Part shown: positions 30,594-39,072 of the stretch, one piece after another | How the letters are laid out: each line of letters begins with the position of its first letter | How positions within the stretch are numbered: position 1 is the first letter of the stretch | Source: Synechococcus sp. CBW1107 | Lineage (GTDB): Bacteria > Cyanobacteriota > Cyanobacteriia > PCC-6307 > Cyanobiaceae | Direction: 5' to 3' | DNA length: 64,000 nt | Assembly (NCBI RefSeq): GCF_015841355.1 | Contig: NZ_CP064908.1 | Span: forward strand, 2,728,001 to 2,792,000 | Position numbers and translations under genes: made by a program | Notes under the pieces: model-generated | Database searches by the model: none | What the model was told of the DNA's origin: nothing | The model's input: only the letters and a program-made list of their open reading frames with translations

Positions 30594-32021
30594 TCAGCCG
30601 GCGGCCTCGAGTCCAGGCGTCCCCTGGCTGCGCCACCAGGCCTGGCCCTGGCTGAGGAATCCCTTCCAGTCCAGCCGCTCCGCCTCGGCGGCCCTGGCCA
30701 CCAGCAGAGGGGCCTGTTGGCGCAGCATCTGCAGATCCGGTTCGGGCACCCCGCTGGAGAGGGCGAGCACATCGGCCATGGCATGGGCCACCACCCGGGT
30801 CAGGTAGGCGGCGCTGAGGGCCTGCAGCGCACCACCCACCAGCCAGGTGGTTCCCTCCAGGCGCATGGCCGAGAGCAGGGCCTGGCTGGTCCACTCGGTC
30901 ACGCCCAGGGCCAGCGCCGCCTTGGCCAGCTCAGTGGCGGCCTCGCGCAGCTGAGCCAGCTGCCAGGGGCAATCCCAGAGCTCGGCCATCTCCCTGAGCA
31001 TCAGGCCGTTGGCCACCGCCAGCACCAGCAGATCGACGCTGGGCATCGGGGCCGCGAACACCCCCGCGGCCACCAGCCACTGGGTGCGCCGCACCAGCCC
31101 ATCGAGACGCCCGCGCCTCAGACTCTCCAGGCTCGTCTGCCACTCCGCGTGCAGGGTCTCGAGGCAGCGCAGCTCGGTCTGCAGCAGCAGGCTCCGCCCG
31201 CGGACGCGCAGCAGCCGGCTGCAGGGCTCCAGGGCAGACCCGAGCTGCTCCTCCTCGCCGCTCCAGAGAATCACCTGATCGGCCAGGGTCCCCGGCAGCT
31301 GGGCGCGCAACTCCTGGTCCAGCTCCGCCGTCGGCGCCGGCTGGGAGCTCGTGACCAGCAGGGACACGGCCTGACCTGCGGGCAGGGATTCGAGCCAGCG
31401 CAGATCCGCGGCCCTCAGGGGGGTCTCCAGGTGAACGAGCAGCAGGTCGCACTGCTGGAACAGCAGGGGCCAACGCCAGTCGGGGCTGTGGCTCGGCAGG
31501 GGATGGCCCCAGTGCAGGCAGAGGGGCAGGGGGGCCCTGAGCGCCCGGATCAGTTCCGGCTGCAGGCTCGCGGGCGGCAGGCTGACCCCGGCCAGCCCCA
31601 CCTGCAGCTGCTGCCGCGGCTGACGGTCGCGCAGCTGCTGCAGGCGCTGGCGCCGGCCCTCCTGCTCGGCGCTGGCGGCGGGATCGTTCTCAGTGGGCTG
31701 GAGCTGCTCGAACTGATTCAGCAGCCCTTCGCACCGCTCGATCCAGCCGTTCCAGCTGGAGGGAAGCCTGGGCTGGATCGAGGCCCTGCCGCGGCTGAGC
31801 CACCACAGGCCCCCCGCAGCCGCGGCGACCACCACGGCACCGGAGACGCTGCCGTGGAGGCTGTCGCCCAGCAGCAGGCCGCCGGCCAGCACCAGAGCCG
31901 CCGGCATCCAGGGCATTCCCGGGCGCCAGCTGTGCGCCCTGGCCCCGGCGTCGCCTGAGCAGGCCTGAGCGGCGCTGAGCTGGGACGCGGCGTTGGCCTT
32001 GGGAGCGGCGGGGGTGGTCAA
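30594..32021 (-). CDS. DUF697 membrane protein with a degenerate GTPase-like domain
   Basis: 475 residues. Two N-terminal membrane spans (about 36-75) are followed by a central region (about 135-275) laid out like a small GTPase. It has a core strand (LQVGLAGVSL), CDLLLVHLETPLRAADLRWL and AVSLLVTSSQP, but no P-loop G..GKS and no NKxD. The C-terminal DUF697 region (about 310-440) carries AAGVFAAPMPSVDLLVLAVANGLM. It looks like a pseudo-GTPase relative of YcjF/GTPase-DUF697 fusions. It lies upstream of psbA on the same strand and is divergent from the next gene by 2 nt if the longest starts are used. Confidence 0.65.
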   Translation of the reverse strand: MTTPAAPKANAASQLSAAQACSGDAGARAHSWRPGMPWMPAALVLAGGLLLGDSLHGSVSGAVVVAAAAGGLWWLSRGRASIQPRLPSSWNGWIERCEGLLNQFEQLQPTENDPAASAEQEGRRQRLQQLRDRQPRQQLQVGLAGVSLPPASLQPELIRALRAPLPLCLHWGHPLPSHSPDWRWPLLFQQCDLLLVHLETPLRAADLRWLESLPAGQAVSLLVTSSQPAPTAELDQELRAQLPGTLADQVILWSGEEEQLGSALEPCSRLLRVRGRSLLLQTELRCLETLHAEWQTSLESLRRGRLDGLVRRTQWLVAAGVFAAPMPSVDLLVLAVANGLMLREMAELWDCPWQLAQLREAATELAKAALALGVTEWTSQALLSAMRLEGTTWLVGGALQALSAAYLTRVVAHAMADVLALSSGVPEPDLQMLRQQAPLLVARAAEAERLDWKGFLSQGQAWWRSQGTPGLEAAG

Positions 32022-32125
32022 GGGTGGTGCGGCGCTGCCGAAGCAGTGCCTCTCTAGCTCAGCCGCCCACTCCTGCCCAGGCGGCCTGGATCACCCCCAC
32101 ACTGGATGGGTCGAGCGGCCTTGCC

Positions 32126-32623
32126 ATGGTGGAGACGGCCGAGGCCGCCAGTCTGAAGCTCACCCCCCGTCTGGAGCTGGAGCTGGCGCAGCGGCTGCAT
32201 CACCAGCAGCAGGAGCGGCACTGGCACGGGGGACTGCCGGTGCTGCTGCTGGATCGCTGCTGGCTGCAGCTCCGGGCGGTCCCGGTGGAGCGCCTGACGC
32301 TGGAGCTGCCGCCCGATTGCACAGCTGCGGCTCCGGAGCTGGAGGCCTTCCGCCGCTGCTGCCGCGAGGGACTGAGCCCGGAGGCCGCCGAAGCCCACTG
32401 CTGGCGGGAGTTCGGCGAGGAGGCCTGTCGGCTGGCCCTGAAACGGCACTGGCAGGCCCAGGAGAGAGGCCATGGGGGTTGGACCCTGCAGATCTATCTG
32501 GCCTTCCTTGCCCGGTACCGGCAGTCCTTCTCCGCGGCAGGGCCACGGCCGTTGCCCGTCTTGGTCCTCGCCCGCGCCGGATCAGTTGAACCCCTCCGTC
32601 TGCTCTGGCTGGCCGCCCCGTGA
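32126..32623 (+). CDS. Hypothetical cyanobacterial protein
   Basis: 165 residues from ATG 32126 (MVETAEAASLKLTPRLELEL). An upstream in-frame start at 32024 would abut the divergent DUF697 gene and is judged less likely. It has no signal peptide or membrane span. The middle is rich in Trp, Arg and Cys (CCREGLSPEAAEAHCWREFGE across about 103-123). It ends in a hydrophobic strand-like segment PLPVLVLARAGS...LRLLWLAAP. No family was recognised. It is followed 44 nt later by another unknown gene and trpS. Confidence 0.55.
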   Translation: MVETAEAASLKLTPRLELELAQRLHHQQQERHWHGGLPVLLLDRCWLQLRAVPVERLTLELPPDCTAAAPELEAFRRCCREGLSPEAAEAHCWREFGEEACRLALKRHWQAQERGHGGWTLQIYLAFLARYRQSFSAAGPRPLPVLVLARAGSVEPLRLLWLAAP

Positions 32624-32667
32624 CCCGTTGATGCGGCACACTTGCCCCCTGATTGAAGGCTCCGGCG

Positions 32668-33255
32668 ATGGCCGACGAGAACACAGCAGCAGTGGCCCGG
32701 TCCGAGCAGGACCAGCCCGCCCGTGCAAGGCGCATCGAGTCGGGTCGGGGCAGTGGTGGCGGGGGCGGCGGACGCGAGCGCGAGACCGGCGGCTTTCGCA
32801 TCCGGCTGAGCGAGAACGAGCTCCGTGCGGCCAATGCCGTTCAGGAAGCCTTCCAGCTCCGCTCCACCGTGGCGGCGCTGGGCTTCTCGATCCGCACCGT
32901 GGCCCAGCTTCTGGAGCAGGGCCAGCTCGACGCCCTGCTGGCGGAGCACCGCGCCCAGGGCGGCGCCCCCCGGAACGAAGGCACTCCCCGTGACGGGCAG
33001 CGGGCCCGGCGATCCCCCGCCGAGGGCCGTGGCGAGCGGCGCTCCAGCCGTCCGGATCCGTTCGCACGGCCCAGTCGCCCCCAGGCCCCGGCCCCTGAGC
33101 CGGAGGCCAACGAGGCCACCGACGCGGTCGAGGCGGTCGAAGCGGTCCAGACTCCGGATCAGGCTCCTGAGCCGGATCAGGCCCTTGAGGTGGTGATCTC
33201 GGAGCCGGAGCCGACCGCTGCCCCGTCCGCCGAAGCGGACGAGACGCAACCGTGA
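32668..33255 (+). CDS. Hypothetical protein with central helical domain and disordered ends, upstream of trpS
   Basis: 195 residues from ATG 32668 (MADENTAAVARS); a TTG 15 nt earlier is also in frame. The N-terminus has a Gly run. The conserved-looking core (about 43-95) is RIRLSENELRAANAVQEAF followed by LRSTVAALGFSIRTVAQLL, a helix-rich small domain. The C-terminal half is charged and low-complexity (Pro/Glu/Ala repeats with alternating EAVEAVEAV), probably disordered. The stop overlaps the trpS GTG (GTGA), so it is coupled to trpS. The function is unknown. Confidence 0.65.
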   Translation: MADENTAAVARSEQDQPARARRIESGRGSGGGGGGRERETGGFRIRLSENELRAANAVQEAFQLRSTVAALGFSIRTVAQLLEQGQLDALLAEHRAQGGAPRNEGTPRDGQRARRSPAEGRGERRSSRPDPFARPSRPQAPAPEPEANEATDAVEAVEAVQTPDQAPEPDQALEVVISEPEPTAAPSAEADETQP

Positions 33256-34268
33256 GCGGCAGGCCCAGGGTTCTCTCCGGTGTCCAGCCCACAGGTGCTC
33301 TTCACCTGGGGAACTGGCTCGGGGCCATCCGCAACTGGGTCAGCCTCCAGGACGACCACGACACGTTCTTCTGTGTGGTCGATCTGCATGCCATCACGGT
33401 GCCTCACGATCCGGCGCTGCTGGCCGAGAACACCCGTCGCACCGCCGCGCTCTACCTCGCCAGCGGCATCGATCCCGAGCGCTCCAGCGTCTTCGTGCAG
33501 AGCCAGGTCACGGCCCACAGCGAGCTCACCTGGCTGCTGAACTGCGTCACGCCGCTGAACTGGCTCGAGCGGATGATCCAGTTCAAGGAAAAGGCCCGCA
33601 AACAGGGCGAGAACGTCTCGGTGGGCCTGCTGGATTACCCCGTGCTGATGGCGGCGGACATCCTGCTCTACGACGCCGATCTGGTGCCGGTGGGCGAAGA
33701 CCAGAAGCAGCATCTCGAGCTGGCCCGCGACATCGCCCAGCAACGGATCAATGCCCGCTTCGCCCCTGAGGACGAGCCGCTGCTGAAAGTCCCCGAGCCG
33801 CTGATCCTCGCCGAGGGCGCACGGGTGATGAGCCTGGCCGATGGGCGCAGCAAGATGAGCAAGAGCGACCCCAACGAGGGCTCGCGCATCAACTTGCTCG
33901 ATCCCCCCGAGCTGATCACCCGCAAGATCAAGCGGGCCAAGACCGATCCGGTGATGGGGCTGGAGTTCGGCAACCCCGAGCGACCCGAGGCCGACAACCT
34001 CCTGGGGCTCTATGCCCTGCTCAGTGGCGTGGGTCGGGAGGCGGCCGCCCGGGAGTGCGCCCCGATGGGCTGGGGCCAGTTCAAGCCCCTGCTGGCGGAG
34101 GCGGCCGTTGAGGCTCTGCGCCCCCTGCAGGAGCGCTACGAGGCGATCCGGGCTGAGCCGGGCTACCTCGATCAGGTGCTGCGCCGTGGCCGCGAACGGG
34201 CCAGTGTCGTGGCCGAGGCGTCCCTGGAGAGAGTGCGCACGGCCATGGGATTTCTGCCGGCACGCTGA
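33252..34268 (+). CDS. trpS: Tryptophanyl-tRNA synthetase
   Basis: 338 residues, class I synthetase of usual length. The HIGH-type motif is in SGVQPTGALHLGNWLGAI (about 9-26), and the KMSKS loop is complete (SLADGRSKMSKSDPN). It charges tRNA-Trp in the cytosol. The GTG start overlaps the stop of the preceding unknown gene, so its expression is probably linked to that gene. An inverted repeat follows the stop. Confidence 0.96.
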   Translation: MSGRPRVLSGVQPTGALHLGNWLGAIRNWVSLQDDHDTFFCVVDLHAITVPHDPALLAENTRRTAALYLASGIDPERSSVFVQSQVTAHSELTWLLNCVTPLNWLERMIQFKEKARKQGENVSVGLLDYPVLMAADILLYDADLVPVGEDQKQHLELARDIAQQRINARFAPEDEPLLKVPEPLILAEGARVMSLADGRSKMSKSDPNEGSRINLLDPPELITRKIKRAKTDPVMGLEFGNPERPEADNLLGLYALLSGVGREAAARECAPMGWGQFKPLLAEAAVEALRPLQERYEAIRAEPGYLDQVLRRGRERASVVAEASLERVRTAMGFLPAR

Positions 34269-34279
34269 TCGCCGGCCAA

Positions 34280-34310
34280 GGACTGATCAGTGGATCTGAT
34301 CATTCAGTCC
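34280..34310 (+). repeat. Inverted repeat after trpS, GATC-rich
   Basis: GGACTGA...TCAGTCC arms (7 bp) enclose two TGATCA palindromes. It starts 11 nt after the trpS stop. It could act as a transcript-end hairpin, although there is no T-run. The rest of the 246-nt gap to the next gene shows no convincing coding sequence. Confidence 0.4.
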
Positions 34311-34488
34311 CGCCGAGAGGGCTTGCCGATCCGGCGGTGTGTGGTAGCTCCAGTGCCTGGGCGGCCTGTGCTGGTGGTCGCTCCGGGCCTGGCCGACCTG
34401 TCGGGCTGCCTGGAAAGCACGGCAAGGCCCGTTCTGTCCACCCCATCAGGGAGGCGACGCCGGAAGGATGTGACAACCAGCACAGTTT

Positions 34489-34513
34489 CCGAATCTTTAA
34501 GTTTTTGATTCGG
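34489..34513 (+). promoter_or_regulatory. Hairpin abutting the start codon of the endolysin-like gene
   Basis: CCGAATC (34489-34495), an 11-nt T-rich loop, then GATTCGG (34507-34513). The ATG is at 34515. There is no Shine-Dalgarno, so the stem would cover the ribosome entry region of the mRNA, or act as a DNA operator. Confidence 0.45.
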
Positions 34514-34514
34514 C

Positions 34515-35201
34515 ATGGTTGCCAAGGGAGCATCCCGTGGGCCCGTGGAGGCTCTCGGTACCACCGCCCTGCTGCTGGCCCTGCCGGCGCTGATCTCCAG
34601 CCGCTACGGCGCTGCGCTGGCCGCTGTGTCACCCGTGCCTCCCTTCCCTCCATCGCCAGCGCTGGCGGCGCCTGCCATCGCCGTCGCCCGGCCCGCCCCG
34701 AGGGCCGTCCGCTATCCGCTCACGCGCCAGCGGCGGGCGTTGCTGGCCACGATCCGCTTCGCCGAGGGCACCTGGGCCGGCGGGTCTCCCGACGGCTACC
34801 GGACTCTGTACGGCGGCGAGCTGGTGCCCTCTCTGGAGCTTCACCCCGACATCGTCGTGGTGAAGCGCTACGCCAGTGCCGCCGCCGGGGCCTACCAGAT
34901 GCTGCCGGCCACCTGGAAGGCGGCCAGCAGCCGCCTCGGTCTGCGCGGGTTCGGACCTGCCAACCAGGACCAGGCCGCCCTCTACCTCGTGGATCAGCGT
35001 GGTGCCCTCGCGTCGGTTGACCGGGGCCAGCTCTCCGATGACGCCATGGCCCGCCTGGCTGGCGAGTGGGCGTCCTTCCCGCTGCACCATGGCGGCAGCG
35101 CCTACGGCCAGCCGGTCAAGAGAGCCGGGGAGCTGCGCCGCTTCTTCGACGCGCAGCTCCGCGGTCAGACCCAGCCAGCGGCCGCGAGCCGGCTGGGCTG
35201 A
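34515..35201 (+). CDS. Exported lambda-endolysin-like (GH104) muralytic protein
   Basis: 228 residues with an N-terminal hydrophobic signal segment (about 12-35). The C-terminal domain (about 70-215) follows the phage lambda endolysin order: RRALLATIRFAEGTW with the catalytic-type Glu, GYRTLYGGELV, SAAAGAYQMLPATWKAAS, FGPANQDQAALYLVDQRGAL and GEWASFPLHHGGSAYGQPVK. Lambda R-type enzymes are lytic transglycosylases cutting glycan strands. No holin, spanin or other phage gene is nearby, so this is probably a domesticated cell-wall enzyme with its own export signal. A hairpin lies right at the ATG. Confidence 0.82.
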   Translation: MVAKGASRGPVEALGTTALLLALPALISSRYGAALAAVSPVPPFPPSPALAAPAIAVARPAPRAVRYPLTRQRRALLATIRFAEGTWAGGSPDGYRTLYGGELVPSLELHPDIVVVKRYASAAAGAYQMLPATWKAASSRLGLRGFGPANQDQAALYLVDQRGALASVDRGQLSDDAMARLAGEWASFPLHHGGSAYGQPVKRAGELRRFFDAQLRGQTQPAAASRLG

Positions 35202-35203
35202 TC

Positions 35204-35689
35204 TCAGGGCTCCCTGTAGACGACCCGCCCCCGTTCGTCGTTGCCGACGTCCAGCAGGTCGTCGTGCATCAGTCGCTGGATTTCCTCCCGCACCCGCTCC
35301 CGCGGGGTGTCCCGCGGCAGCTGGCACTCCAGCAGGGCATCGTTGTAGGTGAAGCCGGCGGCGCCGGCGCGCCGGGCCAGGGCCAGCAACTGACGGTCCA
35401 GGGGCGGCAGGGCTTCGCCGGGGCCGCCGGCTTCGAGAGCCTCCAGCGCTTCCTGGAGCAGGAGCGGCTGGTTGGCCTGATCCACCAGCTCCGGAATCAG
35501 GAACAGATCCACCAGCTGGCCGATGAAGCAGAGGCCGAAGGTGAGCAGCCAGAGGGTGCCGCTCAGCGGCTTGCGGGCATAGAAGCGCTGCAGGCCGCAG
35601 ACCCCGAAGAGTCCCAGGGCCCAGAGCAGATAGCCGGGGGCCACGTGGCGCCGTTGCTGGCTGATCCCAGGGGCTGACGGACGTTTCAA
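35204..35689 (-). CDS. TM2-domain membrane protein
   Basis: 161 residues. A TM2 domain (about 15-68) has two spans with GYLLWALGLFGVCGLQRFY, the hallmark G..G.HRFY-like motif (here LQRFY), and LWLLTFGLCFIGQLVDLFLI. A soluble C-terminal part (about 85-161) resembles a small winged helix (LDRQLLALARRAGAAGFTYNDAL). The function is unknown. It overlaps the upstream DUF2605 gene by 4 nt, so the pair is an operon. Confidence 0.8.
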   Translation of the reverse strand: MKRPSAPGISQQRRHVAPGYLLWALGLFGVCGLQRFYARKPLSGTLWLLTFGLCFIGQLVDLFLIPELVDQANQPLLLQEALEALEAGGPGEALPPLDRQLLALARRAGAAGFTYNDALLECQLPRDTPRERVREEIQRLMHDDLLDVGNDERGRVVYREP

Positions 35690-36060
35690 GGCCTGGGCGC
35701 CGGGGGCAGCTCCGGCAGCGCCACCCCGGCCTGGCGCAGCTCCGCCGACAGGTTCCAGACGCTCAGCACCAGGCGGTGCCAGGGGGCCATGGCCTGCATG
35801 TCGAGGGCCATGCTCACCGGTGCGGCCGAGCGCAGGGTTCTGGCGGCGATGAGTTCCTTGCGGGCGGTGTCCAGGCGTTCGCTCAGGGTCTTCTGCTCCG
35901 CGGCGCTCAGCACGCTCTCCGGGCAGTGCCGGAGCAGCAGCAGCCCCCGATCGAACCAGAAGTCGAAATCCAGCAGCAGGGACTCCAGCAGCTGGTCGAG
36001 CAGCTCACCCGCAGCCCCCGACCTGGGGGCCGAATCCGGTCTCGAGGGAAGATCATTCAC
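35686..36060 (-). CDS. DUF2605-family protein
   Basis: 124 residues from a GTG. The family pattern is LLDQLLESLLLDFDFWFDRG, HCPESVLSAAEQK and MDMQAMAPWH-like (LDMQAMAPWHRLVLSVWNLS). It is helical and soluble, found in cyanobacteria, of unknown function. It is translated just ahead of the TM2-domain gene with an ATGA overlap, and is divergent from thrS with a 76-nt shared upstream region. Confidence 0.75.
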   Translation of the reverse strand: MNDLPSRPDSAPRSGAAGELLDQLLESLLLDFDFWFDRGLLLLRHCPESVLSAAEQKTLSERLDTARKELIAARTLRSAAPVSMALDMQAMAPWHRLVLSVWNLSAELRQAGVALPELPPAPRP

Positions 36061-36107
36061 CCGTCAACCTTAGGAATCCATCGGGCGGCGGGGCCGAATC
36101 CGGTGCG

Positions 36108-36113
36108 TAGGAT
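36108..36113 (+). promoter_or_regulatory. Possible -10 element (TAGGAT) for thrS
   Basis: TAGGAT lies 23 nt before the thrS GTG, inside the 76-nt gap shared with the divergent DUF2605 gene. No -35 box is evident. Confidence 0.35.
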
Positions 36114-36136
36114 CGACCCTGGCCTCGCCTGATTCC

Positions 36137-38008
36137 GTGTCCCCATCCCCGTCGACGCTCCCGGCCTCTGGCCCTGGCCCGAGTCCGGAGCCGGCGGTCA
36201 CTCAGGCCGGCGAGGCCCCGAGGATGCGCCTGCCCCGCACGAGCGAGAGCCCGGAGCTGCTGCGCATCCGCCATTCCATGAGCCATGTGCTGGCCATGGC
36301 GGTGCAGAAGCTCTTCCCCAACGCCCAGGTCACGATCGGTCCCTGGACCGAGACCGGCTTCTACTACGACTTCGACAATCCCGAACCCTTCACGGAGGCC
36401 GATCTCAAGGCCATCAAGAAGGAGATGGGCAGGATCATTGCCCGCAAGTTGCCGCTGCAGCGCCTCGAGGTGAGCCGGGAGGAGGCCGAGGCGCGCATCA
36501 GGGCCCAGAACGAGCCCTACAAGCTCGAGATCCTGGCGGGGATCCAGGAGCCCATCACCCTCTACACCCTCGGCGACGAGTGGTGGGACCTCTGCGCCGG
36601 CCCCCACGTGGCCAACACCAGCGACCTCAATCCGAAGGCCTTCGAGCTCGAGAGCGTGGCCGGTGCCTACTGGCGCGGGGATGAGACCAGGGCCCAGTTG
36701 CAGCGCATCTACGGCACGGCCTGGGAGACCCCGGAGCAACTGGCCGAGTACAGGCACCGCAAGCAGGAGGCCCTGCGCCGTGATCACCGCCGCCTCGGCA
36801 CCGACCTGCAGCTCTTCTCGATCGAGGATGAAGCCGGTGCCGGTCTGGTGTTCTGGCACCCCCGCGGCGCCCGCATGCGCCTGCTCATCGAAGAGTTCTG
36901 GCGTCAGGCCCACTTCGCGGCGGGCTACGACCTGCTCTACACACCCCACGTGGCCGACCTGAGCCTCTGGAAAACCTCCGGCCACCTCGACTTCTACAGC
37001 GAGAGCATGTTCGGCCCCATGCAGGTGGATGAGCGCCAGTATCAGCTCAAGCCGATGAACTGCCCGTTCCACGTGCTCACCTACGCCAGCACCCTGCGCT
37101 CCTACCGCGAACTGCCGATCCGCTGGGCCGAGCTGGGCACGGTGTACCGATACGAACGCCCCGGTGTGATGCATGGGCTGATGCGGGTGCGCGGCTTCAC
37201 TCAGGACGACGCCCACATCTTCTGCCTGCCCGAGCAGATCGGCGATGAGATCCTCGGGGTTCTGAACCTCACCGAAACGATCCTCTCCAGCTTCGACTTC
37301 CACACTTATGAGGTCAATCTCTCCACCCGTCCGGAGAAGTCGATCGGTGAGGATGCCGTCTGGGATCTGGCCACCGCCGGCCTGATCGAGGCCCTGGAGC
37401 GCAAGGGCTGGCCCTACAAGGTGGATGAGGGGGGCGGAGCCTTCTACGGCCCCAAGATCGACATCAAGATCGAGGATGCCATCGGCAGGATGTGGCAGTG
37501 CTCCACGATTCAGCTTGATTTCAACCTGCCCGAGCGCTTCGATCTGCACTACGTGGCCGCCGACGGCAGCCGCCAGCGGCCGATCATGATTCACCGGGCC
37601 ATCTTCGGCTCGCTGGAGCGGTTCTTCGGGATCATGGTCGAGAACTATGCCGGCGACTTTCCCTTCTGGCTGGCTCCCGAGCAGGTGCGTCTGCTGCCCG
37701 TCACCGACGAGGTGATTCCCTATGCCGAGCAGGTGCTGGCACAGCTGCGTTCGGCGGGGGTGCGCGCCGCCATCGATCGCAGCGGCGATCGCCTCGGCAA
37801 ACTGATTCGCCACGGGGAACAGCAGAAGATTCCGGTCCTGGCGGTGATCGGCGCCAAGGAGGCCGAGCAGGGCAGCGTCAGCCTGCGCTCCCGCCGCGAC
37901 GGTGACCTCGGCAGCGTCGAGACCCCGGTGCTGGTGGCAGCCGCCAGGACCGCCAGTGAGACCCGTGCCCCCGGCCTGGGTCTGGAGCCTGCGCCGGCCT
38001 GCGGATGA
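36137..38008 (+). CDS. thrS: Threonyl-tRNA synthetase lacking the TGS domain
   Basis: 623 residues. After a Pro/Ser-rich start the protein goes straight into the editing domain, with HSMSH (about 47-51) and DLCAGPH. The class II catalytic core (MNCPFHVLTY, RVRGFTQDDAHIFC, IHRAIFGSLERF) and the anticodon domain follow. The N-terminal TGS domain seen in most bacterial ThrRS is missing, so the enzyme is shorter than the E. coli type. The catalytic residues seem intact. The stop overlaps the glk ATG (ATGA). Confidence 0.93.
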   Translation: MSPSPSTLPASGPGPSPEPAVTQAGEAPRMRLPRTSESPELLRIRHSMSHVLAMAVQKLFPNAQVTIGPWTETGFYYDFDNPEPFTEADLKAIKKEMGRIIARKLPLQRLEVSREEAEARIRAQNEPYKLEILAGIQEPITLYTLGDEWWDLCAGPHVANTSDLNPKAFELESVAGAYWRGDETRAQLQRIYGTAWETPEQLAEYRHRKQEALRRDHRRLGTDLQLFSIEDEAGAGLVFWHPRGARMRLLIEEFWRQAHFAAGYDLLYTPHVADLSLWKTSGHLDFYSESMFGPMQVDERQYQLKPMNCPFHVLTYASTLRSYRELPIRWAELGTVYRYERPGVMHGLMRVRGFTQDDAHIFCLPEQIGDEILGVLNLTETILSSFDFHTYEVNLSTRPEKSIGEDAVWDLATAGLIEALERKGWPYKVDEGGGAFYGPKIDIKIEDAIGRMWQCSTIQLDFNLPERFDLHYVAADGSRQRPIMIHRAIFGSLERFFGIMVENYAGDFPFWLAPEQVRLLPVTDEVIPYAEQVLAQLRSAGVRAAIDRSGDRLGKLIRHGEQQKIPVLAVIGAKEAEQGSVSLRSRRDGDLGSVETPVLVAAARTASETRAPGLGLEPAPACG

Positions 38009-39030
38009 CCACCCTGCTGGCCGGTGACATCGGTGGCACCAAGACTCTGCTGGCCACCTACCGGCTGGAGGAGGGCGCACTGGTGCAGCTGCGCTGTGAG
38101 CGATTCGCCTCAGCCGCCTGGGACGACTTCTCCGAGCTGGTGCGACGGTTTCTCGCCGCCGGCGGACCCGGATCCGAGGCCCCCGGCCATGGCTGTCTGG
38201 CGATTGCCGGGCCCGTCCAGGACGGCCGGGTCCGGCTGACCAACCTGCCCTGGGAACTCGACGAGCTGGAGCTGGCTTCCGCCTGCGGGCTCGAGCGGCT
38301 GGAGCTGGTCAACGATTTCGCCGTGCTGATCTACGGGCTGCCGCATCTGGGCGAGTCCCAGCAGGTGCTCGTGCGGCAGGGACTCCTCCAGCCAGGCCCC
38401 CTGGCGATCCTCGGGGCCGGCACCGGTCTCGGCGTGGCCGTCGGGGTGCCGGGGCCCCGGGGGCTGATCGCCCTGGCCAGTGAGGCCGCCCACGCTGAAT
38501 TCGCCCCGCGACAGGAGCGGGAGTGGCGTCTGAAGCAGTGGTTGCTGCGCGACCTGTCCCTGGAGCGGGTCTCGATCGAGCGGATCGTCAGTGGCACCGG
38601 CCTGGGCCATGTCTTCCGCTGGTTTCTCCACGAGGCCGGCGTGCCCCATGGACTGGCGCAGGCGGCGGAGAGCTGGGCCCTGGCCGAGCTCCGCGGCGAG
38701 GCGGATCGCCCCGATCTGCCGGCCCTGGTGGCTGCCGCCGCCGCCGGTGGTGATCCCCTGGCCGCCGCCGCCCTCGATCTCTGGCTGGGGGCTTATGGCT
38801 CCGTGGCGGGTGACCTGGCCCTGCAGAGCCTGTGCCGCGGCGGGCTCTGGCTGGGGGGTGGCACCGCCGCCAAGCTGCTGCCCCAGCTGCGTTCCCCGGC
38901 CTTTCTGGCTCCCTTTGCCGCGAAGGGACGGCTGACGCCGGTGCTGGAGCAGATTCCGCTGCGCGCCCTGATCGACCCGGAGGCCGGCCTGTTCAGCGCC
39001 GCCTGCCGGGCGCGGATGCTGCTGGCCTGA
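38005..39030 (+). CDS. glk: Glucokinase (Glk family)
   Basis: 341 residues. The phosphate-binding loop GDIGGTKT is at 7-14. A second motif LVNDFAVLIYGL and the ATP-binding GAGTGLGVAVGV are those of bacterial glucokinase. It phosphorylates glucose to glucose-6-phosphate, consistent with the glycogen genes in this window. It is translationally coupled to thrS. A second, unrelated-family sugar kinase (ROK) is encoded at 46.3-47.2 kb. Confidence 0.92.
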   Translation: MTTLLAGDIGGTKTLLATYRLEEGALVQLRCERFASAAWDDFSELVRRFLAAGGPGSEAPGHGCLAIAGPVQDGRVRLTNLPWELDELELASACGLERLELVNDFAVLIYGLPHLGESQQVLVRQGLLQPGPLAILGAGTGLGVAVGVPGPRGLIALASEAAHAEFAPRQEREWRLKQWLLRDLSLERVSIERIVSGTGLGHVFRWFLHEAGVPHGLAQAAESWALAELRGEADRPDLPALVAAAAAGGDPLAAAALDLWLGAYGSVAGDLALQSLCRGGLWLGGGTAAKLLPQLRSPAFLAPFAAKGRLTPVLEQIPLRALIDPEAGLFSAACRARMLLA

Positions 39031-39072
39031 GGCCGCTCGGGCGGATGGGACACTGTCTCGAGCAGAACGGTT

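Noticed and set aside
34290-34508. 72-codon plus-strand frame between trpS and the endolysin gene
   Set aside because: It starts inside the inverted repeat, has no ribosome site, and shows no recognisable protein pattern.
37784-37795. GCGATCGC octamers (HIP1) here and at about 46087, 52965 and 59032
   Set aside because: Only a handful were noticed in 64 kb, within coding sequence; no dense HIP1 pattern, so nothing to annotate.
36053-38080. Very long open frames antisense to thrS, and likewise antisense to menD, glgA, glgB and the CocE hydrolase gene
   Set aside because: The sense strands encode clear proteins with intact motifs. High G+C at third positions keeps antisense frames open; the antisense products are rich in His/Gln/Arg and match nothing.
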